Source: an uncultured Desulfobacter sp.
GTDB lineage: Bacteria; Desulfobacterota; Desulfobacteria; Desulfobacterales; Desulfobacteraceae
Assembly (NCBI RefSeq): GCF_963664415.1
Contig: NZ_OY761440.1
Span: forward strand, 248,001-312,000
Length of the DNA stretch: 64,000 nt
Direction: 5' to 3'
The translations under genes were made by a program, and so were the position numbers. Every line of letters starts with the position of its first letter. Within the stretch, counting starts at the first letter, position 1. The notes under the pieces are model-generated. The model made no database searches. It saw nothing but the letters and a program-made list of their open reading frames with translations, and had not been told where the DNA came from. Shown here one piece after another: positions 8,855 to 17,976 of this stretch.

Positions 8855-10276
8855 TTAACCAGCATCACTATTCCCGGATTCGTTTTTTTCGGGCATGGTT
8901 TTGTCCAAGCGATACCTGAAAGACCTTAAGCTTAAATTTAAAAGCTCGGCTGCTTTACTTTTGTTGCCCATGGCTACCTCCATGGCTTTTTTAATGTAAG
9001 ACTCTTCAATGTCAGACATAATTTTATCTATGTCCACACCGAATGCGACGTCTTCTAAATCAAAGCGGCTATTTTCAATTCCCTCAATCCAGCGCCGCCG
9101 TTTATGCGAAGAGATGGTCAGGCTTTCAGGTAGGATGATATTGGTTGAGGACAGGGCAACTGATCGTTCAATCAGATTCTCAAGCTCCCGGACATTGCCG
9201 GGGAAAGAATACTGGTTCAAAAAATCAATGGCATAGGAAGACAGCTTTACGATGTCCTTGCCCAATTTCTCCGAATATTTCTTCACGAAATGGGCCGCAA
9301 GCAATTCAATATCTACTTTTCTATCCCGCAGCGGCGGCACCTTGATGGGAATGACGTTCAGCCGAAAAAACAGATCTTCTCTAAAATTGCCGTCAATGAC
9401 TTCCTGCTCCAATTTTTTATTGGTGGCTGAAATGATACGGACATCCACTTCAAATTCCTTTGTCCCACCCACAGGCGTGAACCGGGTTTCCTGTACGGCA
9501 CGCAAAAGCTTTACCTGCAAAAAAGTGGAGAGTTCGCCTATCTCATCCAGGAAAATCGTACCCGTATTGGCAGCGTCAAACAATCCCGGCTTGTCTGCCA
9601 CAGCTCCGGTAAACGAGCCTTTGACATGGCCAAAAAACTCGCTTTCCATCAACGTATCCGGAATTCCGCCACAATTAACCACGACAAAGGGCTTGTCCTT
9701 GCGCTCAGAATTATCATGGATGGCCCGGGCTATAAGCTCTTTGCCGGTTCCGCTTTCACCGGTGATCAACACATTGGTTTTAGTAGGACTAATTTGCCGG
9801 ATTCGCTTATAAATTGCCTGCATGCCGGAACTGTCGCCGATGATGCGGTTGAAATGAAGATGGGATCTAAGCTCAGACGACCGGAGAGCCTTCTCCTGGT
9901 CCAGGGTCAAAAGTTCCAGGGCCTTGGCAATGGTGGCGCTAAGCTCATTGTTGTCAAAGGGCTTGGGCACAAAATCGTAAGCCCCCTCGTTCATTGCCTC
10001 CACAGCGATTTCCGTTGTGGCATAGGCTGAGATCATAATTACCACGGTATCCGGGTGCTCTTTTTTCACAGCCCGCAACACATCCAGACCGGTAATATCG
10101 CCTAAACGAATATCGGTAAGCACTAAATCGTATTTTTTCTGTTTAATGTTGTTGAGAGCCTGCTTGCCGTTTTTAGCAAGCGAGACTTGATACCCTTTTT
10201 TAGCCAGGAGCATCTCCAGGAACTCACGCATACTCAGTTCGTCATCCACCACCAAAATGCTGTGTGCGTCTGCCAT
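8855..10276 (-). CDS. pilR: sigma-54-dependent response regulator PilR
   Basis: A 473-residue NtrC-family activator. The receiver domain (1-120) has phospho-acceptor D55 in LTDIRL and K105. The AAA+ domain has Walker A GESGTGKE (173-180) and a GSFTGA loop (220-225), the sigma-54 contact loop with Ser in place of the commoner Ala. The C-terminus carries a Fis-type helix-turn-helix (NKSKAAELLNLSLRSFRYRL) typical of PilR. It is convergent with the pil accessory genes. The near-perfect sigma-54 promoter of pilA 3 kb away is its expected target. The partner kinase PilS is not in the window; downstream genes on the same strand start in the M23/pyr operon upstream, so pilR may be transcribed with pyrC or alone. 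Confidence 0.85.
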   Translation of the reverse strand: MADAHSILVVDDELSMREFLEMLLAKKGYQVSLAKNGKQALNNIKQKKYDLVLTDIRLGDITGLDVLRAVKKEHPDTVVIMISAYATTEIAVEAMNEGAYDFVPKPFDNNELSATIAKALELLTLDQEKALRSSELRSHLHFNRIIGDSSGMQAIYKRIRQISPTKTNVLITGESGTGKELIARAIHDNSERKDKPFVVVNCGGIPDTLMESEFFGHVKGSFTGAVADKPGLFDAANTGTIFLDEIGELSTFLQVKLLRAVQETRFTPVGGTKEFEVDVRIISATNKKLEQEVIDGNFREDLFFRLNVIPIKVPPLRDRKVDIELLAAHFVKKYSEKLGKDIVKLSSYAIDFLNQYSFPGNVRELENLIERSVALSSTNIILPESLTISSHKRRRWIEGIENSRFDLEDVAFGVDIDKIMSDIEESYIKKAMEVAMGNKSKAAELLNLSLRSFRYRLDKTMPEKNESGNSDAG

Positions 10277-10427
10277 TGCGCCCTACCTATCCCGGATTAA
10301 TCCCAGGTTAATGTCACAAAGTTTTAAAAAATATGGTTTGAATGAAACCATGAAGGGCATGAAGATTAATTTCCAGGTATATTCTTCATGCACATCATGA
10401 TTTTTACTGAATAAAAAATATGTAATT

Positions 10428-11726
10428 CTATGAAATTGAATCTCTATTGTAAACAATCCGGCCGTCAACAATGGTCATAGCCGCCGCACCCGTAAGTTTG
10501 CGCCCGGCAAAAGGCGTGTTACGTCCTTTGCTTACAAACGAATCAGGGTTCACGGTCCAAGCGGCATCCATATCAATAAGGGTGAGATCCGCCGGGTTTC
10601 CCGGCACAATATCATTGTTGATCCCCATAAGATCCGCCGGGGCCTTGGCCATTTTTTCCACCAGCTGCACCAGGGTCAAATGGCCCTGGGCTACAAGGTC
10701 CAGACAGAGGCCTAACGAGGTTTCAAGCCCCACAATACCAAATGCGGCCTGGTCGAACTCCACCTGTTTTTCATCTTCGGCATGGGGCGCATGGTCCGTG
10801 GCAATCATGTCAATGGTGCCGTCGATCAACCCCTTAATAATAGCTGCCCGGTCTTTGTCACTGCGCAAGGGTGGGTTCATCTTAAAATTGGTGTCATAGG
10901 GCGGAATATCGGCATCTGTGAGGGTAAAATAATGGGGGGCGGTTTCACAGGTGACAGGAACCCCCTTTGCCTTGGCCTGCCGGATGGCTTCAATGGACTG
11001 AGCCGTACTCATGTGGCAGAAATGAACTCTGGCACCGGTCAGTTCAGCCAGGGCGATATCACGCATCACCATGACGGACTCCGCAGCGTTGGGAATTCCT
11101 TTTATCCCCATCACCGTGGCAGGTAACCCTTCGTTCATGGATCCGCCATCGGCAAGCCGCTTATCTTCGGCATGAACAAACACAGGTATGTCTAAGGATT
11201 TGCAGTATTCCAGCGTCCGCCTCATGAGCTGGGAATCGGTAACCGGCATGCCGTCATCGGTCACAGCCCGGATTCCTGCTTTTTTCATATCCGCAATGTC
11301 GTTAAGTTTTTGGCCTTCAAGATTCGCGGAAATGGCCCCCACCGGATATACCCTGGCCGCATTTGCCTTTTGTGCCTGGGAAAGAATAAAAGCGGTCACC
11401 TGGGCATTGTCATTCACAGGTTTGGTATTGGGCATGGAACAGACCGCAGTGATCCCGCCTGCCGCAGCAGCTTTTACGCCGGTCTCGATGGTTTCTTTAT
11501 ATTCCTGGCCGGGCTCACGCAAATGAACATGCACGTCTATGAGTCCCGGCACGGCAATCAGGCCCTGGCCGTCAATAACCGTGACATCGTTAGAATCTTT
11601 GGCAACTTCGGGCAACTGTCCCGGTTCCGTGACCGCATCAAACAGACCGTCCTTAATACTGATATCCTTTAAACCCTCAATGTTACCAGGGTCAATCACC
11701 CGGACGTTTTTAATTTGAATCTGCAT
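10428..11726 (-). CDS. pyrC: dihydroorotase (class I)
   Basis: A 432-residue amidohydrolase closing carbamoyl-aspartate to dihydroorotate in pyrimidine synthesis. The metal-binding motif DVHVHLREPG carries H66 and H68; MIATDHAPH near the C-terminal third holds further ligands. These are features of the class I (bacterial PyrC, long) type that works with aspartate carbamoyltransferase. The start at ATG 11726 is set by an AGGAGG ribosome site. The upstream in-frame codons lie within pyrB and give an unlikely Trp/Cys-rich N-terminus. The start overlaps the end of pyrB by 17 bases, so the two are translationally coupled. Confidence 0.93.
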   Translation of the reverse strand: MQIQIKNVRVIDPGNIEGLKDISIKDGLFDAVTEPGQLPEVAKDSNDVTVIDGQGLIAVPGLIDVHVHLREPGQEYKETIETGVKAAAAGGITAVCSMPNTKPVNDNAQVTAFILSQAQKANAARVYPVGAISANLEGQKLNDIADMKKAGIRAVTDDGMPVTDSQLMRRTLEYCKSLDIPVFVHAEDKRLADGGSMNEGLPATVMGIKGIPNAAESVMVMRDIALAELTGARVHFCHMSTAQSIEAIRQAKAKGVPVTCETAPHYFTLTDADIPPYDTNFKMNPPLRSDKDRAAIIKGLIDGTIDMIATDHAPHAEDEKQVEFDQAAFGIVGLETSLGLCLDLVAQGHLTLVQLVEKMAKAPADLMGINNDIVPGNPADLTLIDMDAAWTVNPDSFVSKGRNTPFAGRKLTGAAAMTIVDGRIVYNRDSIS

Positions 11727-12648
11727 TTTTACTGCCTCCTGACACCAAATAAAAAAGGGCCATGCGCAGGGCCACCCCATTGGTCACCTGATCTAGAATT
11801 ACCGATTGTTCACCATCCGCCACCAGGGTCGAAATTTCAACACCACGGTTCAACGGTCCCGGGTGCATGATCAGGGCGTCTTTTGCCGCCAAGGCCAGAC
11901 GTGTCTGATTTAATCCGTAAAGGCTGGCATACTCTCGCTCACTTGGAAAAAGCAGGCTGCCCTGGCGCTCCTTTTGAATCCGAAGCATCATGACCACATC
12001 CGCATTTGTCACACACGCATCCATATCCCGGGCCACAGTGCAGCCCATTTGCTCAATACCAACGGGAATCATGGTCCCGGGCGCACAGAGGGTCACTTTT
12101 GCCCCCATTCTGGACAAACCGATAATATTAGACCGGGCCACCCTGGAATGGGAAATATCACCTACAATGGAAACCTTTAAACCCTCGAACCCGCCTTTTT
12201 CTTCCTGAATCGTCATCATATCCAAAAGGGCCTGGGAGGGATGGGCATGGGTGCCGTCTCCAGCGTTGATCACCGAACATTTGACCCATTTTGACACCTG
12301 GGCCGCCGCCCCCGAAGATGAATGCCGCATTACAATGATATCAGGTTTCATGGACTCAAGGGTTCTGACCGTATCTCTTAATGTTTCCCCTTTGACAATG
12401 CTGGAGGAAGATTTGGATATAGCCACCGTATCTGCAGACAGCCGCTTGCCGGCCAACTCAAAGGACATCTTGGTCCGGGTTGACGGCTCCTGGAAGAAAA
12501 GCACAATGGTTTTGCCCCGAAGGGTGGGCACTTTTTTAACGGCCCGTTGGGAAATTTCCTTCATCCCCCGGGCCGTGTCCAGGATATACGCAATTTCCTC
12601 CCGGCTCAGAGAATCGATATCCAGAATATCTTTTTTTTCAAACCGCAT
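11710..12648 (-). CDS. pyrB: aspartate carbamoyltransferase catalytic subunit
   Basis: A 312-residue transcarbamoylase that forms carbamoyl-aspartate. It has the carbamoyl-phosphate loop STRTK (56-60), the GDGTHAHPSQALLDM block, and the late HPGPLNRGVEI motif. No pyrI regulatory chain is beside it, so it is probably the class that pairs with dihydroorotase, consistent with overlapping pyrC. It lies between lepB and pyrC in a minus-strand operon. Confidence 0.95.
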   Translation of the reverse strand: MRFEKKDILDIDSLSREEIAYILDTARGMKEISQRAVKKVPTLRGKTIVLFFQEPSTRTKMSFELAGKRLSADTVAISKSSSSIVKGETLRDTVRTLESMKPDIIVMRHSSSGAAAQVSKWVKCSVINAGDGTHAHPSQALLDMMTIQEEKGGFEGLKVSIVGDISHSRVARSNIIGLSRMGAKVTLCAPGTMIPVGIEQMGCTVARDMDACVTNADVVMMLRIQKERQGSLLFPSEREYASLYGLNQTRLALAAKDALIMHPGPLNRGVEISTLVADGEQSVILDQVTNGVALRMALFYLVSGGSKNADSN

Positions 12649-12660
12649 TTATATAATTCC

Positions 12661-13281
12661 TTAAAACAGCAAGGTGCCGATCCGGTTAAAACGAACGCTG
12701 AAATGCGCTTTATCCCAGGACCAGTAAATAACAATGGCCTCGCCCCGCACTTCACTTAAATCAACAAAACCCCAGAACCGCGAATCATGGCTGTTGTCCC
12801 GGTTGTCGCCCATAACAAAAAGCTTGTTGGCCGGCACCGTGATTTTTCTTAAATTATCCCGGGTGGTGATCTGCCCAGGCAAAATTCGGGGATCCTTGTA
12901 CTGGGCCCAGGGCTGGTCAGTGACAAGTTTGTCATTGACATATAATTGTTTATTTACGATTTCCAGGGTGTCGCCTGCAACGGCAATCACTCGCTTGATG
13001 TAATCCTTGGACGGATCTTCCGGATATTTAAACACCACAATGTCATTGCGCTCAGGGTTTTTCACCGGAATCAGGGTTTTCCCGTCGGTAAAAGGAATCT
13101 TCACCCCGTAAATGAATTTGTTGACAAGGATCTGGTCCCCGATCTGAAGTGTTTCAAGCATGGAACCGGAAGGAATCTTAAAGGCTTGAATAATAAAGGT
13201 TCGTATAAACAAGGCAATAACAATGGCAATGAGAATCGCTTCGATATTCTCCCGCCAGGCGTTTTTCTTTTTTTGACTCAT
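12661..13281 (-). CDS. lepB: signal peptidase I
   Basis: A 206-residue inner-membrane peptidase with one N-terminal helix (about 13-30). The catalytic Ser is S40 in PSGSMLETL and the general-base Lys is K96 in DYIKRVIA. The third conserved box, MGDNRDNSHDSRFWG, lies near the C-terminus. It removes Sec and Tat signal peptides outside the membrane. It is 12 bases upstream of pyrB in the same operon. Confidence 0.94.
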   Translation of the reverse strand: MSQKKKNAWRENIEAILIAIVIALFIRTFIIQAFKIPSGSMLETLQIGDQILVNKFIYGVKIPFTDGKTLIPVKNPERNDIVVFKYPEDPSKDYIKRVIAVAGDTLEIVNKQLYVNDKLVTDQPWAQYKDPRILPGQITTRDNLRKITVPANKLFVMGDNRDNSHDSRFWGFVDLSEVRGEAIVIYWSWDKAHFSVRFNRIGTLLF

Positions 13282-13304
13282 TTTCTGCTTCTTTTTTTAA
13301 ATAT

Positions 13305-14468
13305 TTAACAGAACAGGTGCTGGGGGACTCCAATATAGAATCTGGATTTCTGGATTTCAGATTTCAGAATCTGGGCAATTTTTCTTGCCTTGACCATACT
13401 GGACAACGGCACTGTGGGGACGGCTTCGCCCTTAATCATAATCGTCCCGCTTTTAAGCTCGGCATAACTGACCTGGCCATAGGACTTGGAGATACCCTTG
13501 GGGTAATCATGTCCGTAATCAATAATCTGCGTAAAAAGCTCTTCGTCCGGCACTGACGTATATTTGAGAATCTCTTCATTTAAAATGGGAATGGGGATAC
13601 CAAGCCCCACAGACAATGAGACGCCATAGCCGCGGATACTCTGACCAACCAGCCACTCAGAAGACATCTGCTTAAGGTCTCCCATCACGCATAATGTTCC
13701 GGCGCCGCTTAGGGGTACGCCGTTTAGGCCTCTGTCCACATCTTTTTTATGCTGGGTGCCGGTCCAGGTCACGTATCCCTGGGCCCCGCCCAGAAAAATC
13801 CGTGTACCCAACCCGATGGTTTTCAAATAGGGATCGTTGAACAAAGGGCTCAAACAACCGGACGTAGAATAATTAGCATTGCCAACATTAGGTTTAAGGG
13901 TACCCATGTAGGTATACTTGGTTTTGTCCGAGCGATTGATGGCGCAATTATAATTTTGGTATGCGTTTCTCGGGTTACACAGTATGGCATTGGGCAAATC
14001 CTTTAATGTAACCGTTTTTTCAATGGCCAGATTGGGATAACAATCTGTGCCGTAGCTTTCTGCTTTCAAGTGTACCTGTTTGCCGGCCACAAGATCCTGG
14101 ATGACATGCCCTCCCCCGTAATTGAATTCACCCGGGTGATATTTATTCAAAGGATCTTCTTCACAAACAGCCGTGGCCCCTAAATAGCAGTCTACAGCTG
14201 CGATGGCCGAATACGCCGGTACATTGTTAAACCAGGTTTTGGTCGTGCGGATCACAGGCTTGGACTGGCCGATATTTATGAACGCCCCGGATGAGCACAT
14301 GGGCGCAAAAGTACCTGTGGTCACCACATCCACTTTGCGGGCCGCTTCCACAACGCCTTCTTTATCTGCGATATCAATAATCTCTTCCGCCGTTACCACA
14401 ACGGCCTGACCGGCCGCAATTTTGGCGTTTATCTCTTCATAGGTCTTATTCACCTGAAAGGTGCTCAT
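13305..14468 (-). CDS. COG1900 (DUF39) homocysteine biosynthesis protein
   Basis: A 387-residue protein of the COG1900/DUF39 family. In methanogens this family, with a partner NIL/ferredoxin-domain protein, inserts sulfur to make homocysteine from aspartate semialdehyde. Conserved cysteines are visible: C58 in FAPMCSSGAF, then VDCYLGA, TDCYPN and LCNPRNAYQNYNC. The early helix TYEEINAKIAAGQAVVVTAEE and the later LGTRIFLGGAQGYV block are characteristic. It lacks the C-terminal CBS domains of the methanogen members. The partner gene is not in this window. Its neighbours (lepB, M23 peptidase) do not inform its role. Confidence 0.78.
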   Translation of the reverse strand: MSTFQVNKTYEEINAKIAAGQAVVVTAEEIIDIADKEGVVEAARKVDVVTTGTFAPMCSSGAFINIGQSKPVIRTTKTWFNNVPAYSAIAAVDCYLGATAVCEEDPLNKYHPGEFNYGGGHVIQDLVAGKQVHLKAESYGTDCYPNLAIEKTVTLKDLPNAILCNPRNAYQNYNCAINRSDKTKYTYMGTLKPNVGNANYSTSGCLSPLFNDPYLKTIGLGTRIFLGGAQGYVTWTGTQHKKDVDRGLNGVPLSGAGTLCVMGDLKQMSSEWLVGQSIRGYGVSLSVGLGIPIPILNEEILKYTSVPDEELFTQIIDYGHDYPKGISKSYGQVSYAELKSGTIMIKGEAVPTVPLSSMVKARKIAQILKSEIQKSRFYIGVPQHLFC

Positions 14469-14505
14469 GAGTTAAATTATCCTGATTTTTCTAAAAGTTA
14501 CAATT

Positions 14506-15888
14506 TTACTGAATCTGTATTTTAACAGATTCAATTTTTGAGGTTATATTATTTTTTATCCAGGCCGCATCCCACCACTCAACGGGGTTAATGCATACAT
14601 TGTGAAGCATCATGCCATAATGCAGGTGATCTCCACCGGCAAGGCCGGTCAAGCCGGTTCGGCCAATGATATCATCCTTCTTAACGACATCGCCTTTGGC
14701 CACGTTCATCTGGCTTAAATGGGCATAAAGGCTGGCAAGACCAAGTCCGTGGTCAATGACAATGATATTGCCGAAGATGCCTACATTTTGCGCCATGATG
14801 ACCCGTCCATTGTTGGCAGCCCCCACCGGCGCGTTGGATGTGGAGGCCAGGTCAATACCTAAATGGGTGGAGTGGCTGATGACTTTCCCATTATGCTTAT
14901 ACGTACGCTTATCTGCAAACCGGGCCCGGTTTGCAGCCCCGGTCAGGCGACTGAAACGCCCATCCCACATCAATTCGCCACGGGTATCCGAAGGCACTTT
15001 GGCCACGGTTTCCACATTTTGCTGCCGAAGGGTCTCGTTAATATATAAAAATTTTGCCAGCAATGGATTTTCTTCCATCAAAAACTGCGCTTCCATGGGG
15101 CCCAAATCAAAATCAGGCATTTTAAATTCCAGAAAACCATCTGAGATACGCAGGGTGTCGCTTCTAAAATTCTTATCTTTGATATAATGATAAAATCCGC
15201 GTTTGGTCTCATTTCCGGCCAAATCCCGGGCTTCTACGGCAATACGGGTATCCGGTCCCTGGGTATGATCTAAGGCAAACAGGGCTGTTATCACCATGGG
15301 ATCTTTAAACACACCGGGGTATCCGGGAAAAAAATTCTCCCCCACCCTGACACCGCTTTGCACATTTTCTTCATCAAGTTTATAAATTACAAGGCCAACT
15401 CCGCCTTTGGATACATTATGCTGAGATGTCAACACCTGAAGTCGGGGCGGCACCGTATCAATGATCACCGGACGCTCTTGGTAAAAACTGTTGCCTTTGG
15501 TCCATTTACGCCAGGCATAATCCGTTACAACAATCCGAATAATGGCCTGGCCATCGTTCATACCGTATTTACGCATTTCAACGGGAATGGTAAACGTATC
15601 GGATAGGATTATATTGTCACTGAATAAAGACTGAATGGAAGAGGGTGGATACGACTTATCCAAAAGAATTTTTTCATTATCTTTTTGCACCAAAGAGACA
15701 GTTACATGCTTTAAGCCAGCGCCTTTATCCGATGCGGTTATATTTATTTCATAAGATTGTCTTAGATACTGGGAGGGCAGACTGATATCTGCGATGGGAG
15801 CATCTCCCTCATATTTACAAAACAGAACCCAGCCCACAGGCACAACAATTGCCAGAAATATAATCAGAAACAGTGTTCTTTTCATCAA
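14506..15888 (-). CDS. membrane-anchored M23 (LytM) metallopeptidase
   Basis: A 460-residue envelope protein with an N-terminal membrane anchor (about 4-22), a long extracytoplasmic beta-rich region, and a C-terminal M23 peptidase domain. The zinc motifs are complete: HxxxD in HLGIDL (about 343-348) and HLHYG (about 421-425), with an intervening ASLYAHL segment. The enzyme should therefore be active on peptidoglycan peptide bridges. It is first in the minus-strand operon and divergent from kdsA. Confidence 0.85.
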   Translation of the reverse strand: MMKRTLFLIIFLAIVVPVGWVLFCKYEGDAPIADISLPSQYLRQSYEINITASDKGAGLKHVTVSLVQKDNEKILLDKSYPPSSIQSLFSDNIILSDTFTIPVEMRKYGMNDGQAIIRIVVTDYAWRKWTKGNSFYQERPVIIDTVPPRLQVLTSQHNVSKGGVGLVIYKLDEENVQSGVRVGENFFPGYPGVFKDPMVITALFALDHTQGPDTRIAVEARDLAGNETKRGFYHYIKDKNFRSDTLRISDGFLEFKMPDFDLGPMEAQFLMEENPLLAKFLYINETLRQQNVETVAKVPSDTRGELMWDGRFSRLTGAANRARFADKRTYKHNGKVISHSTHLGIDLASTSNAPVGAANNGRVIMAQNVGIFGNIIVIDHGLGLASLYAHLSQMNVAKGDVVKKDDIIGRTGLTGLAGGDHLHYGMMLHNVCINPVEWWDAAWIKNNITSKIESVKIQIQ

Positions 15889-15991
15889 ACAACCTTACTT
15901 TTCAAGAAGTTAGACGGCCATGCTTTAAGTCGACTTAAGATATCAGCAAACGCCTTTCTTATCAAGGAATTTTCCCGGGCACGGATCCACC

Positions 15992-16020
15992 TTGACATTT
16001 CCCCGGGTGAATAATATCTA
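15992..16020 (+). promoter_or_regulatory. sigma-70 promoter of the kdsA-lpt-rpoN operon
   Basis: TTGACA (15992-15997), a 17-base spacer and TATCTA (16015-16020) make a near-consensus housekeeping promoter 38 bases before kdsA. It lies in the 170-base gap between the divergent M23 gene and kdsA. Confidence 0.68.
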
Positions 16021-16058
16021 GGGTTATCAATATTTTTCTCGTTTTAAGGATAAACTCG

Positions 16059-16880
16059 ATGACAAACTTTTTTTTTGACCTGACCCGGAACGACCCAAGC
16101 TGTTTTTTTCTAATTGCCGGCCCCTGTGTGATAGAGGATTTAGACACAAGCCTTGCGATTGCAAAATACCTGAAACAGGTCACAAATGATTTAGGTATTC
16201 CTTATATTTTTAAAGCCTCGTATGACAAAGCCAACCGAACATCCATCCAGTCGTTCCGAGGCCCGGGCCAGGAACACGGCCTTAAAATATTAGAACAGAT
16301 TAAAACAGAACTGAACATCCCTGTCATCTCTGATATCCACCTGCCTGACCAGGCCGAAAAAGCCGCCCAAGTGCTTGATATTATCCAGATACCGGCATTC
16401 TTATGCCGCCAGACTGACTTAATTTTAGCCGCCTGCAAAACAGGCAAACCCGTGAACATCAAAAAGGGTCAATTTCTTGCACCGGCTGACTGTAAAAATA
16501 TTGTTGAAAAAGCCAAGTCCACAGGCAACAGAGACATTGCCATCACTGAACGCGGCACCTGTTTTGGGTATAACAATCTTGTGGTGGATTTCAGATCCAT
16601 ACAGATTTTACGGGAATCGGGTATGCCCGTAATTTTTGATGCCACCCACAGTGTGCAACTTCCCGGAGGCAGCGGTAATGCATCGGCAGGAGAAAGGCAG
16701 TTTGTCGCACCCCTTGCAAAAGCCGCCGTGGCCTGCGGCGCCCACGGCCTGTTCATGGAAACCCACCCCGATCCGGACAATGCCCTGTGCGACGGACCGA
16801 ACTCCATACCTCTGGAACAAATGAAAACACTTTTGACCCATCTGGTCAATATCAGGAAAGTTGCAGGACAGTCCCTATGA
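16059..16880 (+). CDS. kdsA: 3-deoxy-8-phosphooctulonate synthase, metal-dependent type
   Basis: A 273-residue aldolase-like enzyme joining PEP and arabinose-5-phosphate to make Kdo-8-phosphate for lipid A core. Recognisable blocks are ASYDKANRTSIQSFRGPG, IIQIPAFLCRQTDL, KKGQFLAP and DATHSVQLPGG. The metal-ligand cysteine C23 in IAGPCVIE, where E. coli has Asn, places it in the metal-dependent class II like the Aquifex enzyme. ATG 16059 has an AAGGAT ribosome site. It starts the operon and overlaps kdsC as ATGA. Confidence 0.95.
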   Translation: MTNFFFDLTRNDPSCFFLIAGPCVIEDLDTSLAIAKYLKQVTNDLGIPYIFKASYDKANRTSIQSFRGPGQEHGLKILEQIKTELNIPVISDIHLPDQAEKAAQVLDIIQIPAFLCRQTDLILAACKTGKPVNIKKGQFLAPADCKNIVEKAKSTGNRDIAITERGTCFGYNNLVVDFRSIQILRESGMPVIFDATHSVQLPGGSGNASAGERQFVAPLAKAAVACGAHGLFMETHPDPDNALCDGPNSIPLEQMKTLLTHLVNIRKVAGQSL

Positions 16881-17392
16881 CAGCACAATTGGCAGATATC
16901 CAACTACTGCTTTTAGATGTGGACGGGGTACTCACCGACGGCAGCATTACCTATACAGACACAGGCGAACAGATCAAAACGTTTAACGCCAAAGACGGCC
17001 TTGGCATCCGGTTGCTCATGGATGCAGGCATTCTTGTCGGAATTGTCACGGCAAGGGTTTCAGGTGCCCTGCGTCACCGGTGTGAAAACTTAGGCATCAC
17101 CCTGGTTTTTGACGGCATAAGAGACAAGGCCAGCGCATTGGCAGCCATATCTGAAACCACCCAAGTCAGCACCGCACAGATTGCATTCATGGGCGATGAC
17201 CTGATAGATCTACCGGCAATGACCCGTGCCGGATTTGCTTTTACCGTGGCCGATGCCCCTGTTGAAGTGAAAGACAGGGCTCACCTAATAACGGAGCTCC
17301 CCGGAGGCAAAGGCGCGGTCCGCCAGGCCTGTGAGGCCATTCTCAAAGCCAAAGGCCTCTGGGAAAACGCTATTTCAAGGTTTCTATTATGA
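16877..17392 (+). CDS. kdsC: 3-deoxy-D-manno-octulosonate-8-phosphate phosphatase
   Basis: A 171-residue HAD-family phosphatase without a large cap domain, which releases Kdo from Kdo-8-phosphate. The catalytic aspartates are D14 and D16 in LLLDVDGVLTDG; VTAR and MGDDLIDLPAM supply HAD motifs II and IV. The start at ATG 16877 overlaps the kdsA stop (ATGA); an in-frame extension upstream lies inside kdsA and is not coding. It overlaps lptC in the same manner. Confidence 0.93.
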   Translation: MTAQLADIQLLLLDVDGVLTDGSITYTDTGEQIKTFNAKDGLGIRLLMDAGILVGIVTARVSGALRHRCENLGITLVFDGIRDKASALAAISETTQVSTAQIAFMGDDLIDLPAMTRAGFAFTVADAPVEVKDRAHLITELPGGKGAVRQACEAILKAKGLWENAISRFLL

Positions 17393-17976
17393 ACGGCGTC
17401 GGCAAAAAAAAACTGATACTACCCCTGGTTCTGCTTTTAGGCCTTATACTTGGGGGGTTAGGCCTGTATTATTACATCAACCACCTGCTGACCACCCCCA
17501 TTGAACTTGAAAACATCGAGATTGATGACAAAGCGGCGCTCAAACTCAACGCACTTGAGCAGATTTCCAAAAAAAACGGCATTACCGAATGGAAGCTGAA
17601 AGCGTCCACAGCCACCCTGCTCAAAGACCAAAACAAGGCTGAATTAAAAGATGTAGACATTATTTTCTACACCAAACAGGATACCCAGGTTCACCTCACG
17701 GCTAACCACGGAGCACTCGACACCAAGACGCATGACATGACCTTTTCAAAGAATGTCACGATTCATCATCAGCACTACACCCTGAGAAGTGAAACATTGC
17801 ATTATGCCAAAAAACCACATATAATACGCTCCGATTCAAGGGTTGAAGTGGACGATGAGAACTCTGTAATAGAAGCGGACAGAATGACGATTATGCTGAA
17901 CCAAGAGTTGATCATCCTGGAAGGAAACGTAGAAGGACGATTTAGTGAAAAAAGTCAAAATTCAAACTTGTTATAG
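17389..17976 (+). CDS. lptC: LPS export protein LptC
   Basis: A 195-residue bitopic inner-membrane protein with one N-terminal helix (about 9-30) and a periplasmic beta-jellyroll domain in the OstA/LptC style. It accepts LPS from LptB2FG and passes it to LptA. Sequence similarity in this family is low, but size, topology, and its place between kdsC and lptA are diagnostic. Its end overlaps the lptA start by 32 bases. Confidence 0.88.
   Translation: MNGVGKKKLILPLVLLLGLILGGLGLYYYINHLLTTPIELENIEIDDKAALKLNALEQISKKNGITEWKLKASTATLLKDQNKAELKDVDIIFYTKQDTQVHLTANHGALDTKTHDMTFSKNVTIHHQHYTLRSETLHYAKKPHIIRSDSRVEVDDENSVIEADRMTIMLNQELIILEGNVEGRFSEKSQNSNLL

Noticed and set aside
9252..9812. 186-codon plus-strand open frame opposite pilR
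   Set aside because: It is a mirror of the conserved AAA+ domain of pilR on the other strand, Ser/Pro-rich and without a ribosome site.
10283..10471. 62-codon minus-strand frame between pyrC and pilR
   Set aside because: No ribosome site, no similarity, and it overlaps the pyrC end; the gap is better read as untranslated.
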